This document shows, piece after piece, positions 7,591 to 17,367 of a stretch of 64,000 nucleotides of DNA. Each line of letters begins with the position of its first letter. The stretch's first letter is position 1. The translations under genes were made by a program, and so were the position numbers. The notes beneath the pieces are model-generated. The model searched no databases. It was not told where the DNA came from and saw nothing but the letters and a program-made list of their open reading frames with translations. The stretch comes from JBBRYW01 sp038253945 (GTDB taxonomy: Bacteria > Actinomycetota > Thermoleophilia > Gaiellales > Gaiellaceae): contig JBBSGR010000010.1 of assembly GCA_038253945.1 (NCBI GenBank), positions 31,528 through 95,527 on the forward strand. The letters are read 5' to 3'.

Positions 7591-8688
7591 ATGAACGACT
7601 TTCGACCAGGCCTGGAGGGCGTCGTCGCGTTCCGGACCGAGATTGCCGAGCCGGACCGCGAGGGAGGCTCGCTCCGCTACCGCGGCGTGGATATCGAGGA
7701 GCTCGTCGGGCAGTACCCGTACGAGCAGGTCTGGGGCCTCCTGGTCGACGAGTCCTTCGAGCCGGGCATGCCCGATCCCGAGCCGTTCGTGCTCGCCGAT
7801 CCGACCGGCAACGCGCCCTCGGACCTGCAGTCGGCAACGGCTCGTCTGTCGGCCGAATGGCAGCTGAAGAAGCTCGTCGACGCAGAGCCCGACGAGGCGC
7901 GCGACGATCTGGCGCGTCTCTCCGCCACGATGATGTCGATCGTCGCGCAGGCGGCCCGGGGGCCCGGACGGCGACCCATCCCCGACGAGGTCGTGGCCCA
8001 TGGCGAGACGGCCGCGGAGAAGTTCCTGCTGCGCTGGCGCGGCGAGGCCGATCCTCGCCACGCGAAAGCGATCGACACCTACTGGATCTGCACGGCCGAG
8101 CACGGCCTCAACGCGTCGACCTTCACCGCACGAATCGTGGCTTCGACGGGCGGCGACTGCGGCGCGGCGATGTCGGCGGCGGTCGGAGCGCTGTCCGGCC
8201 CGCTGCACGGGGGCGCCCCCGCGCGGGTGATTCCGATGCTGGACGAGGTTGCCTCGTCGGGCGATCCCGAGGCGTACGTGCGCGAGCTGCTCGACCGCCG
8301 CAAGCGGATCATGGGCTTCGGGCATCGGATCTACCGCGCCGAGGACCCGCGCGCCCGGCTGCTTCGCCGGACAGCGCGCGAGCTGGAGTCGCCCCGCTTC
8401 GAGGTGGCCGAGCAGCTCGAGCGGATCGCCCTCGAGGAGCTGTCGCGCCGCCATCCGGAGCGCGTGCTCGCGACGAACGTCGAGTTCTGGTCGGCCGTCG
8501 TGCTCGATGTCGCCGACATTCCGCCCGATTTGACGCCCGCCATGTTCGCCTGCGCCCGAGTGGCCGGCTGGTCGGCCCACATTCTCGAGGAGAAGCGGAC
8601 GGGCCGGCTGATCCGGCCGTCCGCCCAGTACGTCGGCCCATCCAGCCGACCGGCATCGTCGGTCGGACAGGCGCCAGTTCCGACTTGA
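7591..8688 (+). CDS. gltA: Citrate synthase
   Basis: Condenses acetyl-CoA and oxaloacetate to citrate. The 365 residues are the short Gram-positive/archaeal-type length. The catalytic histidines lie in AEHGLNASTFTAR and in GFGHRIYRAEDPRA. The third catalytic acid is in NVEFWSAVVL, where the usual Asp is Glu, as in part of the family. GPLHGGAPARV is the conserved CoA-proximal motif. Some homologues act as 2-methylcitrate synthases; the facing icd-mdh operon argues for the TCA role. The stop codon overlaps a TTG start for the next gene (TTGA), so translation is coupled. Confidence 0.94.
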   Translation: MNDFRPGLEGVVAFRTEIAEPDREGGSLRYRGVDIEELVGQYPYEQVWGLLVDESFEPGMPDPEPFVLADPTGNAPSDLQSATARLSAEWQLKKLVDAEPDEARDDLARLSATMMSIVAQAARGPGRRPIPDEVVAHGETAAEKFLLRWRGEADPRHAKAIDTYWICTAEHGLNASTFTARIVASTGGDCGAAMSAAVGALSGPLHGGAPARVIPMLDEVASSGDPEAYVRELLDRRKRIMGFGHRIYRAEDPRARLLRRTARELESPRFEVAEQLERIALEELSRRHPERVLATNVEFWSAVVLDVADIPPDLTPAMFACARVAGWSAHILEEKRTGRLIRPSAQYVGPSSRPASSVGQAPVPT

Positions 8689-9182
8689 GTCTCGTCGAGG
8701 CGGCCGAGCAGGCCGACGAGCTGGCCCGGCGCGGTGCCGAGCGTGAGCTCGCGGACCTCCGCGCGCGCTGGGCCGACGATCTCGAGGCCGCGGCCCGCAG
8801 CGAGGACTACCGCGACCGCGCAATCGCCTACCGCGCGATCGGTCAATTTCGCTTTCGCCAGAAACTCGAGCTGCTCCGCCGCGGGCTCGACGACGAGAGC
8901 CCGGCGAGTCGCGGGTCGGCGCTGGTGTCGCTCGAGCTGATGTCGCAGGAGAGCCCAGGCCCGGTCAACTCGGTGCGCCCGCTCCTGCACACGCTCGCAA
9001 CCACTGACCCGAACACCGCCGTCCGGCGACTGGCGATTCTCTGCCTGCGAAACGGCTCGCCCCAGCGAGACACGATCGTGCTCCTGCACGGGCTCGGCGA
9101 AGACGAGGAGCAGGAGCCGAACGTGCGGGCGACGGCGACTCGTACTGCCGGCGTGCTCAGGAAGCGTGCGGCGACTCGCTAA
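8685..9182 (+). CDS. HEAT-repeat-like alpha-helical protein coupled to citrate synthase
   Basis: A 165-residue protein from a TTG that overlaps the citrate synthase stop (TTGA). The sequence is almost entirely helical. It has HEAT/armadillo-like segments such as RAIAYRAIGQFRFRQKLELL, ASRGSALVSLELM and TAVRRLAILCLRNG, each with the Ala/Leu spacing of paired helices. No catalytic motif or signal peptide is visible. The overlap implies co-expression with citrate synthase, so a scaffolding or regulatory partner role is possible but unproven. It ends 4 bp inside the convergent recombinase gene. The TTG start is chosen because no ATG or GTG lies before the conserved helical part in this frame. Confidence 0.7.
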   Translation: MSLVEAAEQADELARRGAERELADLRARWADDLEAAARSEDYRDRAIAYRAIGQFRFRQKLELLRRGLDDESPASRGSALVSLELMSQESPGPVNSVRPLLHTLATTDPNTAVRRLAILCLRNGSPQRDTIVLLHGLGEDEEQEPNVRATATRTAGVLRKRAATR

Positions 9183-10087
9183 GGCGCTCGGCGTGCGTGG
9201 GGGTGCGCCTGGAAATAGACCTCGCGCCTGCGCCGGTCGCTGATGTGCGTGTAGAGCTCGGTGGTGGCCAGGTCGGCATGGCCGAGCATCTCCTGGACGC
9301 TGCGGAGGTCGGCGCCTCCTTCGAGCAGGTGCGTCGCGAACGAGTGTCTGAGCAAGTGCGGATGGACGCGCTGGGGGTCGAGCCCGGCGCGTTCGGCGAT
9401 CCGCCGCAGGATCAGAAAGACGCCCGCGCGCGTTAGCGCACCGCCCTGCGCGTTCAGAAAGAGCTCCGGCCGGTGCCGTCTGTCGAGATGGGGACGGCCC
9501 CGGGCGAGGTAGCGGCGGAGCGCTTCGACTGCCTGTCGACCGACAGGCACGATCCGCTCCTTGTTTCCTTTGCCCGTGCAGCGGACGAGCCGCTCGTCGA
9601 GGTCGACCGCGCCCCGGTCGAGTGAGACTGCCTCGCTGACGCGGAGTCCGGCGCCGTAGAGCAGCTCGACGATGGCGCCGTCGCGAAGAGCTCGCGGCGT
9701 CGTACCGGAGGTCGCCTCGATCAGGCGCTCCGCCTCGCGTGGCGAGAGCGTGCGGGGCAGGCGCCTCGTCCGTCGCGGCAAGGCGACCTCGGTGGCCGGG
9801 TTGTCGTCTCGCACTCCGATCAGGACGAGATGGCGAAACAGCGACCGGATGGCGGCCGCCCGGCGGGCGATCGTCGCGGCTGACCGTCCGGCGGCTCTCT
9901 GGGCGGCGAGGTAGCCTTCGACGTCCTCGACCGAGACGGAACGCAAGGGGCGGCCGAGCCACGCGCCGAAGGCCCGGAGGTCGCGGCGGTAGGCGTCGAC
10001 GGTGCGAGGGGCGCGCTGAGCGGTCAGGAATGCAAGGAAGCGCTCGAGATCCGGATCGTGGACGACGGTGGCGGACACCTTCCGCAC
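9179..10087 (-). CDS. xerD: Tyrosine recombinase, XerD-like
   Basis: A 302-residue tyrosine recombinase. It has an N-terminal SAM-like DNA-binding domain (FLAFLTAQRAPRTVDAYRRD) and a C-terminal catalytic domain with all catalytic residues: Arg in GAGLRVSEAVSL, Lys in CTGKGNKERIVPV, His-x2-Arg in HLLRHSFATHLL, His in LGHADLATTELY and the nucleophile Tyr in TELYTH. XerC/XerD resolve chromosome dimers at dif near termination. It lies 5 bp downstream of a second recombinase gene on the same strand. Assignment to XerD rather than XerC is by overall resemblance and the phrase MLGHADLATT, and is tentative. Confidence 0.9.
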   Translation of the reverse strand: MRKVSATVVHDPDLERFLAFLTAQRAPRTVDAYRRDLRAFGAWLGRPLRSVSVEDVEGYLAAQRAAGRSAATIARRAAAIRSLFRHLVLIGVRDDNPATEVALPRRTRRLPRTLSPREAERLIEATSGTTPRALRDGAIVELLYGAGLRVSEAVSLDRGAVDLDERLVRCTGKGNKERIVPVGRQAVEALRRYLARGRPHLDRRHRPELFLNAQGGALTRAGVFLILRRIAERAGLDPQRVHPHLLRHSFATHLLEGGADLRSVQEMLGHADLATTELYTHISDRRRREVYFQAHPHARRAP

Positions 10088-10092
10088 ACTCG

Positions 10093-10938
<846 letters not shown>

Positions 10939-10992
10939 GGGGTGGAGCTATTCGCCCTGCACGGTCGTTTGCCTTCCAGCAAGACTGCACCG

Positions 10993-12057
10993 ATGCGCCG
11001 GTCGACGTTCCTCCTCGTGGCAACTCTCGCCTGCCTGGCCGTCCCCTCGGGCGGCGCGCCGGGGTCGAACGGGCGACTCGACGCCATTCCCCAGGCAACG
11101 TCCATCCGTGTGCCGCGTGGCTTCCGTGTCCAGGTCTACGCGAGTGGCCTGCACAGGCCCACGGCGATCGCGTTCAGCCCGGGAGGACGCCTGTACGTCA
11201 CCGAGGAGAGCGGGCAGGTGGTCATGGCGCGGCCCCGGTCGCACGCACCTGCGGTTGTTGCCCGAGGCTTCCGGACGCCGCTCGGGCTCGCGTGGCTGGG
11301 CCGGACGCTCATCGTCTCGGCGCAGGGAACGCTCTGGCGGCTGGCGGGAGGCCGGAGGACCGCTCTCGTCGCCGGTCTGCCCTTCGGGCTGCACCAGCAG
11401 GACAACGTCGTCGTTGGGCGAGACGGGCGCCTGTACTTCGGAAGCGGCTCGACGTGCAACGCGTGCAAGGAGCCAAGCAGGCTGAGCGCCGCCGTCCTCT
11501 CGGTTCGACCCGACGGCAGGGGTCTGCGAGTGGTCTCGAGCGGTCTTCGCAACCCGTTTGGGCTCGCAATTCAGCCGGGCACGCGGCGCCTCTTCGCGTC
11601 GGTCAACGGCCGCGACGACCTCGGCAAGAGGGAGCCGGCCGAGGCCGTGGTCGAGATCCGACCCGGACGGTTCTTCGGCTGGCCCCGCTGCTGGCCCAGC
11701 GCGGCGTCGCCTCGCCTCGCGGGCCGCTGCACGGGGACCTCACGGCCGGCGGCGTATCTGGAGCCGCACTCCTCGGCGGACGGCATGGCCTTCTATGACG
11801 GAGGAGCCTTTCCGCCCCCGTACAGGGGAAATCTGTTCGTCGCCGAGTGGGGCACGTACTTCGGGCACGGCTTCGGGCGGCGCCTCGTGCGCGTCCGGCT
11901 CGACCCTGCGGGAGACGGGGCTCGAGCGCGTGTCTCCGTGTTCGCGAGCGGCTTCGACCATCCCCTTGCGGTCGCCGTCGACCGGCTCGGAGCTCTACTG
12001 GTCGCGGACTACGGGCGAGGGATCATCTATCGGATTCAGGCCTCCGGCAGCGCGTAG
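10993..12057 (+). CDS. Secreted glucose/sorbosone dehydrogenase-like beta-propeller protein
   Basis: Residues MRRSTFLLVATLACLAVPSG form a signal peptide, which is why the ATG at 10993 is preferred to an in-frame ATG at 10942. The mature part is a six-bladed propeller of the GSDH/PQQ sugar-dehydrogenase type. It opens with VPRGFRVQVYASGLHRPTAI and has blade motifs FSPGGRLYVTEESGQV, RDGRLYFGSGS, SSGLRNPFGLAIQP and the calcium/PQQ-region-like NLFVAEWG. Homologues oxidise aldoses with PQQ in the periplasm or cell envelope, but many actinobacterial members are uncharacterised and PQQ use cannot be confirmed here. The 3' end overlaps the convergent hydrolase by 22 bp. Confidence 0.82.
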   Translation: MRRSTFLLVATLACLAVPSGGAPGSNGRLDAIPQATSIRVPRGFRVQVYASGLHRPTAIAFSPGGRLYVTEESGQVVMARPRSHAPAVVARGFRTPLGLAWLGRTLIVSAQGTLWRLAGGRRTALVAGLPFGLHQQDNVVVGRDGRLYFGSGSTCNACKEPSRLSAAVLSVRPDGRGLRVVSSGLRNPFGLAIQPGTRRLFASVNGRDDLGKREPAEAVVEIRPGRFFGWPRCWPSAASPRLAGRCTGTSRPAAYLEPHSSADGMAFYDGGAFPPPYRGNLFVAEWGTYFGHGFGRRLVRVRLDPAGDGARARVSVFASGFDHPLAVAVDRLGALLVADYGRGIIYRIQASGSA

Positions 12058-12860
12058 CTCAGAAAGCTCGTCAGGGCGGACACGTATTCCTCCGGGTGCG
12101 TCGCATGCGGAACGTGCCCCGCGCCCAGGAACGTCAGTCGCTGCGCCCGGGGCAGGGCCTGCGCCACGTAGTCGAGCGGCTTCACCAGATGAGGCCTGCT
12201 GTCGGAGCCGTGCGTGAGCAGCACCGGCCGGTCGAAGGCGCGCAGCGGCGAAAGGTCGATCCGAAGCTGCTCCGGGTCACGGCTCTCGTCGAGGAAGGTG
12301 GGTGCGTTCGCGACGAACATTCCCCGCAGGCCGGCGGACATCCCGGCCCACGAGCCCGGGCCGAAGGTGAGGTCGTCGACGAAGAGTCGCGCGCCCGCCT
12401 CGTCGTCGCCGGCCTCGAGCCGCTCGACGACGGCGGCCATCCCGGCTCGCGCTCGCTTCGTGAGCGCGAGCGCCTCGGGATCTCGCTCGAGCAGCGCGAA
12501 GAGGGGCGGCTCGTGCGCGGCGAGGCTGCGGAAGAGCCCCGGTTGCTCGCCGGCGAGGCGAAGCGCAATCGTTCCCCCGAGCGAGTTTGCCGCAACGTGA
12601 GCCGGCGCGAGGTCAAGCAGTTCGAGGAGCGCTCCGAGATCAGCGGCGTCCTCGCCCAGACTGCCGGGGCTCTCGGGGCGCTCGCTGCGCGTGTGGCCTC
12701 GGCGGTCGTAGACGAGCACCCGGTGCGAGCGGGAGAGCGCCGGGCCGACGCGCCGCCAGCTCGAGGCGTCGTCCCACGAGCCGTGGACGAGCACGATGGG
12801 TTCACCGGACCCGCTCAGCTCGTAATGGAGCGCAACGCCGTTTACGCGGGCAATCGGCAT
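12036..12860 (-). CDS. Alpha/beta-hydrolase fold protein
   Basis: A 274-residue alpha/beta hydrolase. The oxyanion motif is VLVHGSWDDASSW, the nucleophile elbow is AANSLGGTIAL (Ser near residue 94), the acid lies in the region LLTHGSDSRPH, and the catalytic histidine is in GAGHVPHATHP. Nucleophile and histidine are clear, so the protein is probably active as an esterase, lipase or C-C bond hydrolase; the substrate cannot be inferred. There is no signal peptide, so it is cytoplasmic. It is convergent with the propeller gene and divergent from pckA, sharing an 87-bp promoter region with the latter. Confidence 0.88.
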   Translation of the reverse strand: MPIARVNGVALHYELSGSGEPIVLVHGSWDDASSWRRVGPALSRSHRVLVYDRRGHTRSERPESPGSLGEDAADLGALLELLDLAPAHVAANSLGGTIALRLAGEQPGLFRSLAAHEPPLFALLERDPEALALTKRARAGMAAVVERLEAGDDEAGARLFVDDLTFGPGSWAGMSAGLRGMFVANAPTFLDESRDPEQLRIDLSPLRAFDRPVLLTHGSDSRPHLVKPLDYVAQALPRAQRLTFLGAGHVPHATHPEEYVSALTSFLSYALPEA

Positions 12861-12947
12861 GGGACGGGCGCTAGGATACGGCTCGACATCACCATCTCAC
12901 GCGCTGCAGCCATGCTTCTAGCTCGCGGTGCGAAAGGAGATCTCTCG

Positions 12948-14543
12948 ATGGCGACGACGACGAAGCGGACGGCTCGCGCGGGCCTGGAGCAACACGACAT
13001 CCAGGCTGGGGGGCACGTCTACTGGCGGCCGACGACGTCGATGCTCTACAGCCACGCACTGGCTCGGGGCGACGGCCGGTTGGCGGAGGGAGGACCTCTG
13101 GTGGTCGATACCGGAAGTCACACGGGGCGCTCCGCGCAGGACAAGTACCTCGTTCGTGAGGGGGGCTCGGAGGAGCGGATCTGGTGGAGCGACGTCAATC
13201 CATCGCTCGACGAGGAAAGCTACGAAGGGTTGCGCGAGAAGGTGACCTCGCACCTCGGCGGGCGCGACCTGTATGTCGTCGACGCGTTTGCCGGAGCGGA
13301 TCCAGCGCACCGGCTCGGCGTTCGCGTGATCACCGAGAGCCCCTGGCACGCTCTCTTCGCGAAGACGCTCTTCATCGATCCGACCGAGGATGAGTTATCA
13401 GTTTACGAGCCGCAAGCACTCGTCCTCCACGCGCCCGAGGTGGAGGCCGACCCCGAAGAGGACGGAACGCGCAGCGGCACCTTCGTTGTGCTTCACCCGA
13501 GTCGCACCGAGATCTTGATCGGCGGCACGTACTACGCGGGCGAGATCAAGAAGTCGATCTTCACGGTCATGAACGACCGCCTCCCGCTCGAGGGCGTTCT
13601 GCCGATGCACTGCTCGGCGAACGTCAGCGACGACGGAGACGTCGCGGTCTTCTTCGGACTCTCTGGAACCGGAAAGACGACGCTTTCAGCCGACCCGTCA
13701 CGCCACTTGATCGGCGACGACGAGCACGGCTGGGGCGATCGCGGGATCTTCAACCTGGAGGGTGGGTGCTACGCGAAGGTGATCCGGCTGTCACCCGAGG
13801 CGGAGCCCCAGATCTTCGAGGCGACGAGCAGCTTCGGCACGGTGCTCGAGAACGTCGTCGCCGACGAGCGCGGCATCCTCGATCTCCACGACGACTCGAA
13901 GACGGAGAACACCCGGGGCGCCTACAAGCTGGAGCAGATCGACAACGCGTTGCCGCAGAAGCGTGCCGGCCACCCGGCCTCGGTCATCTTCCTGACAGCC
14001 GACGCGTTCGGCATCCTCCCGCCGATTGCTCGCCTGACGCGCGAGCAGGCGCTCTTCTACTTCCTCTCGGGCTTCACGGCGAAGCTCGCCGGTACCGAGA
14101 TCGGCGTCCAGGAGCCGCAGCCGACGTTCTCGTCCTGCTTCGGCGCTCCGTTTCTGCCGCAGCCACCGGCCGTCTACGCGCGCCTGCTCGGGGAGAGGCT
14201 GGAGCGGTACCGCACCGCGGTCTGGCTCGTCAACACGGGCTGGACGGGTGGGCCGTACGGCGAGGGCAGGCGAATGCCGATCGCGGCGACCCGGGGGCTG
14301 CTCGCTGCCGCGCTCGCGGGGGACCTGGACGGCGCCGAGTATCGCGTCGACCCCTTGTTCGGCTTCGAGGTACCCGTCGACGTCCCGGGCGTCGACCAGC
14401 GCCTGCTCGACCCCCGCGCGACGTGGCGTGATCCCGACGCCTACGATCGTAAGGGACGCGAGCTCGCGCTCATGTTCCGGGAGAACTCCGCGAAGTTCGC
14501 GGATGCCGGCGAGGCAGTTGTAAGCGCGGGTCCGCGGCTCTAA
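12948..14543 (+). CDS. pckA: Phosphoenolpyruvate carboxykinase (ATP)
   Basis: Converts oxaloacetate and ATP to phosphoenolpyruvate, the first step of gluconeogenesis. The 531 residues match the ATP-type family (about 530-540). It has GGTYYAGEIKKSIFTVMN (metal and substrate lysines), the kinase-1a loop GLSGTGKTTLSADPS (about residue 237), the kinase-2 segment LIGDDEHGWGDRGIFN and NTGWTGGPYGEG near the C-terminus. The ATG at 12948 follows a strong Shine-Dalgarno (GAAAGGAGA) at 12932-12940; the open frame continues upstream but has no comparable signal. Actinobacteria often use the GTP type, so the ATP type is notable. Confidence 0.96.
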   Translation: MATTTKRTARAGLEQHDIQAGGHVYWRPTTSMLYSHALARGDGRLAEGGPLVVDTGSHTGRSAQDKYLVREGGSEERIWWSDVNPSLDEESYEGLREKVTSHLGGRDLYVVDAFAGADPAHRLGVRVITESPWHALFAKTLFIDPTEDELSVYEPQALVLHAPEVEADPEEDGTRSGTFVVLHPSRTEILIGGTYYAGEIKKSIFTVMNDRLPLEGVLPMHCSANVSDDGDVAVFFGLSGTGKTTLSADPSRHLIGDDEHGWGDRGIFNLEGGCYAKVIRLSPEAEPQIFEATSSFGTVLENVVADERGILDLHDDSKTENTRGAYKLEQIDNALPQKRAGHPASVIFLTADAFGILPPIARLTREQALFYFLSGFTAKLAGTEIGVQEPQPTFSSCFGAPFLPQPPAVYARLLGERLERYRTAVWLVNTGWTGGPYGEGRRMPIAATRGLLAAALAGDLDGAEYRVDPLFGFEVPVDVPGVDQRLLDPRATWRDPDAYDRKGRELALMFRENSAKFADAGEAVVSAGPRL

Positions 14544-14588
14544 CAAACCCTTTGCTTGCCCATAACGGGTCGGTGCTAGCGTCGATCC

Positions 14589-15686
14589 ATGAGGGTTTTC
14601 GTCTTCGCCGCCGGACTTGCAGCCGGATTCGCGGCAGCGGGCGTAGCGCCCGCTTTTCTCACGGGGGCGGCGGGAGCTCGGCAGGTGGCCGCTCCCAGGA
14701 CGTTGCTCGTCGCCCAAAAGCGAGTCGACGCCTTCGCGCAGGACGGCGGTCGGATTGCGTGGGCTTCCGACTGCAAGGTCCGGCTCGGCGCGCTGCCGGC
14801 GAGCAAGCGGACGCTCCTCGGCAACACCGGCGGCTCGTACTGCTTCGAGCCGGCCTCCTGGTCGCTCGCGCTGGCCGGGAAGCGCGCTGTGTGGGGGGGC
14901 TATCTGAAAACCGCGTCGAATAACCGCTACGGGACCATCTACACAGCCGCGCCCGGGTCGAAGCAGCGCGATCTCGAGGATCTCGAGCAAGTCGAGCGGG
15001 AGTGGGGTGCCTTCCTCGTCGGCGCCGCCGGCGATGGAGCGACTCTGGTCTACTCGAGCACCTACGTCCGCGAGTTCAACGGCCCGGACTGTCCGCCGTG
15101 CTCGCTGCACGTGACGGGATTTCCCGTGCGAGCGGTTGTGGGCGGCGTCCGGCGCTCGCTCGTGGGAACGCCTCCGGCAGCGGCGATTGCCGCCTCTTCC
15201 GGCCGAATCGCCGTCGTGCCGGCGGACCGCTCCGAGATCAAGGGCTGCTGCGCCGGCGTCGAGCCCCACCCGGTTCCGAACGATCCCGTGCAGATCCGCA
15301 GCGCCCGCACCGGCGCACTGATCGCGAAGTTCACCCCGCGCGGGACGGTGCTCGACGTCGCTCTCTCGGCGACGACCGCCGCTGTCATCACCCAGGACGT
15401 CGGGACGCGCAGGATCGAGCGCTTCAGCGCGGCCACAGGCGCACCGATCAGAAGCACCGGCGTCGCCGGAGCTCCCGTCGATCTCTCCGCGGCGGGTGGG
15501 ACGGTCGTCTACCGCGTCGGTCGCACCATTCTGTCGCTGACCGGAGCGAGCGACGTCCAGCAGCACGTGGCAACGGCCGCCGGAACGCCGATCGGGCTCT
15601 CGATCGAGAGCCGCCGGGTCGCCTGGGCCGAGAACGTCCGAATCGGCGGCCGCATTCGTGGTCGCGTTCGCGCTGTCACCATCTAA
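14589..15686 (+). CDS. Secreted protein of unknown function, propeller-like
   Basis: A 365-residue protein with an N-terminal signal peptide (MRVFVFAAGLAAGFAAAGV) and no recognised catalytic motif. The mature part has repeated segments of the kind DGGRIAWASDCKVRLG, SSGRIAVVP, AAGGTVVYRVG and ESRRVAWAEN. These alternate an inside/outside hydrophobic pattern with GxRVAW-like turns and suggest beta-propeller blades. Cysteines occur in pairs (CPPC, GCCAG), consistent with disulfides outside the cytoplasm. It starts 45 bp after pckA and is followed 11 bp later by another secreted protein gene, so the two probably form an operon. Function unknown. Confidence 0.7.
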   Translation: MRVFVFAAGLAAGFAAAGVAPAFLTGAAGARQVAAPRTLLVAQKRVDAFAQDGGRIAWASDCKVRLGALPASKRTLLGNTGGSYCFEPASWSLALAGKRAVWGGYLKTASNNRYGTIYTAAPGSKQRDLEDLEQVEREWGAFLVGAAGDGATLVYSSTYVREFNGPDCPPCSLHVTGFPVRAVVGGVRRSLVGTPPAAAIAASSGRIAVVPADRSEIKGCCAGVEPHPVPNDPVQIRSARTGALIAKFTPRGTVLDVALSATTAAVITQDVGTRRIERFSAATGAPIRSTGVAGAPVDLSAAGGTVVYRVGRTILSLTGASDVQQHVATAAGTPIGLSIESRRVAWAENVRIGGRIRGRVRAVTI

Positions 15687-15697
15687 CATCTCGCGCG

Positions 15698-16117
15698 ATG
15701 CGACTCGCACGTCCGGCCACGGCCCTCCTGCTGGGTTTGACCCTCGCAGCCGGCGCCCAGGCCGCCCGGGGCTCGCAGGCCCGCCTCGAGTTCTTCCGGA
15801 TGCCGTCGAAGAACATCGGCAGCCTGCTCTCGACCAGCCCGACGGAGCTTCGCTGCGACGTGCTGAGCGGTGTCAAGCCGAAACCGCGTGGAACGTGCGA
15901 GCTCGACTGGACGGGCTACGCGATGCGCCCAACCGGGAGGGCGGGGCCGAACTGCGCGGGGGACACCGTCTACAACAATCGGGCGCCGATTCTCAGGTAC
16001 GGCCAGACGTGGCGCCGCGGCGGGTTCACGTGTCGCTCGAGCGCGGCCGCCCTGCGCTGCACGAACCGGACGGGGCACGGCTTCAGCCTGTCGCGTCAGC
16101 GCTCGTACACGTTCTGA
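15698..16117 (+). CDS. Secreted DUF6636-like protein
   Basis: A 139-residue protein with signal peptide MRLARPATALLLGLTLAAGA. The mature sequence begins with LEFFRMPSKNIGSLLS, which resembles the F-x-P-S-x-N-I-x-C opening of DUF6636, a family of small actinobacterial secreted proteins. The usual Cys after NIG is Ser here. Four later cysteines (ELRCDV, GTCELD, PNCAGD, FTCRSS) and LRCTN could form disulfides, and RTGHGFSLSRQ is a typical ending. Function unknown. It lies 11 bp after the preceding secreted protein gene and converges on the cyclase-domain gene. Confidence 0.68.
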   Translation: MRLARPATALLLGLTLAAGAQAARGSQARLEFFRMPSKNIGSLLSTSPTELRCDVLSGVKPKPRGTCELDWTGYAMRPTGRAGPNCAGDTVYNNRAPILRYGQTWRRGGFTCRSSAAALRCTNRTGHGFSLSRQRSYTF

Positions 16118-16147
16118 TGCTCAGGCGAACGGTAGAGAGCCGCCCCA

Positions 16148-17218
16148 TCAAGGGACGACGAGCTCGTAAGCGCGCACCGCGCGCTGGGTCCGTCTGGTCT
16201 GCTGCTCGCCGAGATCCCGTACCGACAGCTCGCCGAGATTCTCGTCCTCGAGCAGGCCGGCCGTCGCCTGCGACATAAAGATCTGCCCGCCCTCGGCGGC
16301 GTCGCAGAGCTCGGAGCAGCGTAGCGCCGCCGGGCCGACCCAGCCGATCCCTGCCTTCCCGGAATGGAGTGCGACGCTCACCGCTGCCTTCAGGCCGTGC
16401 GGCCATTCGTGGGCTGCGACGGCCCGCTGAGCGGCAGCTGCCGCAAGGGCGGCGTGCTTCGCCGTCGGGAAAGCCGCCAGCACTGAGTCCATCGCCACCT
16501 CCACCTCGCGTGCGTCCATGCCTTCGAACACTTCTCGCAGGAGCCTCTGATATTCGTTGAGGAGTGCGCCAAACTGCTCTGGCGTGAGCTCGCGGGAGAG
16601 GCGCATCATTCGCCTCCCCTCGGTCAAGACGATCGTCACGGTACCGGTCAGCGGAGTCTGCCGATCGAACGTCCGTAGCGGCGGGAACGCACTCGGCAGC
16701 CCCTCGATCACGAGTTGAAAGATCCGCTCGGGCCGATCGATGTCTTTGAGACGGTACTCGCCGAGGTCGCGCAGGGCAACGCCCGGAATGTCCTCGTCGT
16801 CGACGATCCCCGCCGTCGAGCGCGAGAGCAGCACCTGGCCTCCATGCGCGATCGTGCAGATTCGGGCCGCTCGGTGTAGGGCGACGCCGGTGTAGCCGTG
16901 TTCGCCAAGGTAGGGCTCGCCGGTATGGAGACCCATGCGGACGGAAACCGGAATGTCGCCCGGCCAGGAATAGTCGGCAAGCGCACGCTGAGCGCCGATG
17001 CCGGCCGCGACCGCATCGGGCGCGCGGGCGAAGGCGACGAAGAAGGAATCGCCCTGCGTATCCACCTCCGTGCCGCCGCACTCGGCGAACGCAGCGCGAA
17101 GCAGACCGCGATGCCCAGCGAGCACCTCCCCATAGCGCTCCTGCAGCCTCTTTACCAGCTCCGTCGAGCCGTGGACGTCGGTGAAGAGAAACGTGACGGT
17201 TCCCGTGGGCAATGCCAT
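16148..17218 (-). CDS. Tandem class III adenylate/guanylate cyclase-domain protein, second domain degenerate
   Basis: A 356-residue soluble protein with two cyclase homology domains. Domain 1 (about residues 5-165) opens VTFLFTDVHGSTELVKRL and contains DTQGDSFFVAFARAPDA, so both metal-binding aspartates are present, and VRMGLHTGEP is a conserved family segment. Domain 2 (about 190-350) repeats the layout but reads VTIVLTEGRRMMRLS and VAMDSVLAAFPTAK. The first metal Asp is thus Glu-shifted and the GDSFF loop is lost. It may be an intramolecular dimer with one active face, or a regulatory nucleotide sensor. No membrane or receiver domain is seen, so the input signal is unknown. Confidence 0.82.
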   Translation of the reverse strand: MALPTGTVTFLFTDVHGSTELVKRLQERYGEVLAGHRGLLRAAFAECGGTEVDTQGDSFFVAFARAPDAVAAGIGAQRALADYSWPGDIPVSVRMGLHTGEPYLGEHGYTGVALHRAARICTIAHGGQVLLSRSTAGIVDDEDIPGVALRDLGEYRLKDIDRPERIFQLVIEGLPSAFPPLRTFDRQTPLTGTVTIVLTEGRRMMRLSRELTPEQFGALLNEYQRLLREVFEGMDAREVEVAMDSVLAAFPTAKHAALAAAAAQRAVAAHEWPHGLKAAVSVALHSGKAGIGWVGPAALRCSELCDAAEGGQIFMSQATAGLLEDENLGELSVRDLGEQQTRRTQRAVRAYELVVP

Positions 17219-17367
17219 TACGCTCGCATCTTCCCATCCTCACGGTTTGTTGGCTGTGGGAAAGGAAAGTGGCCGCGGTGAATGACACGCGATACGTCGA
17301 GCTTTGTCCCCTCGCGGCGAGCGATACGAACTCTGAGCGCATGCCTTTGCGATAGCGTCAGGCGAGG

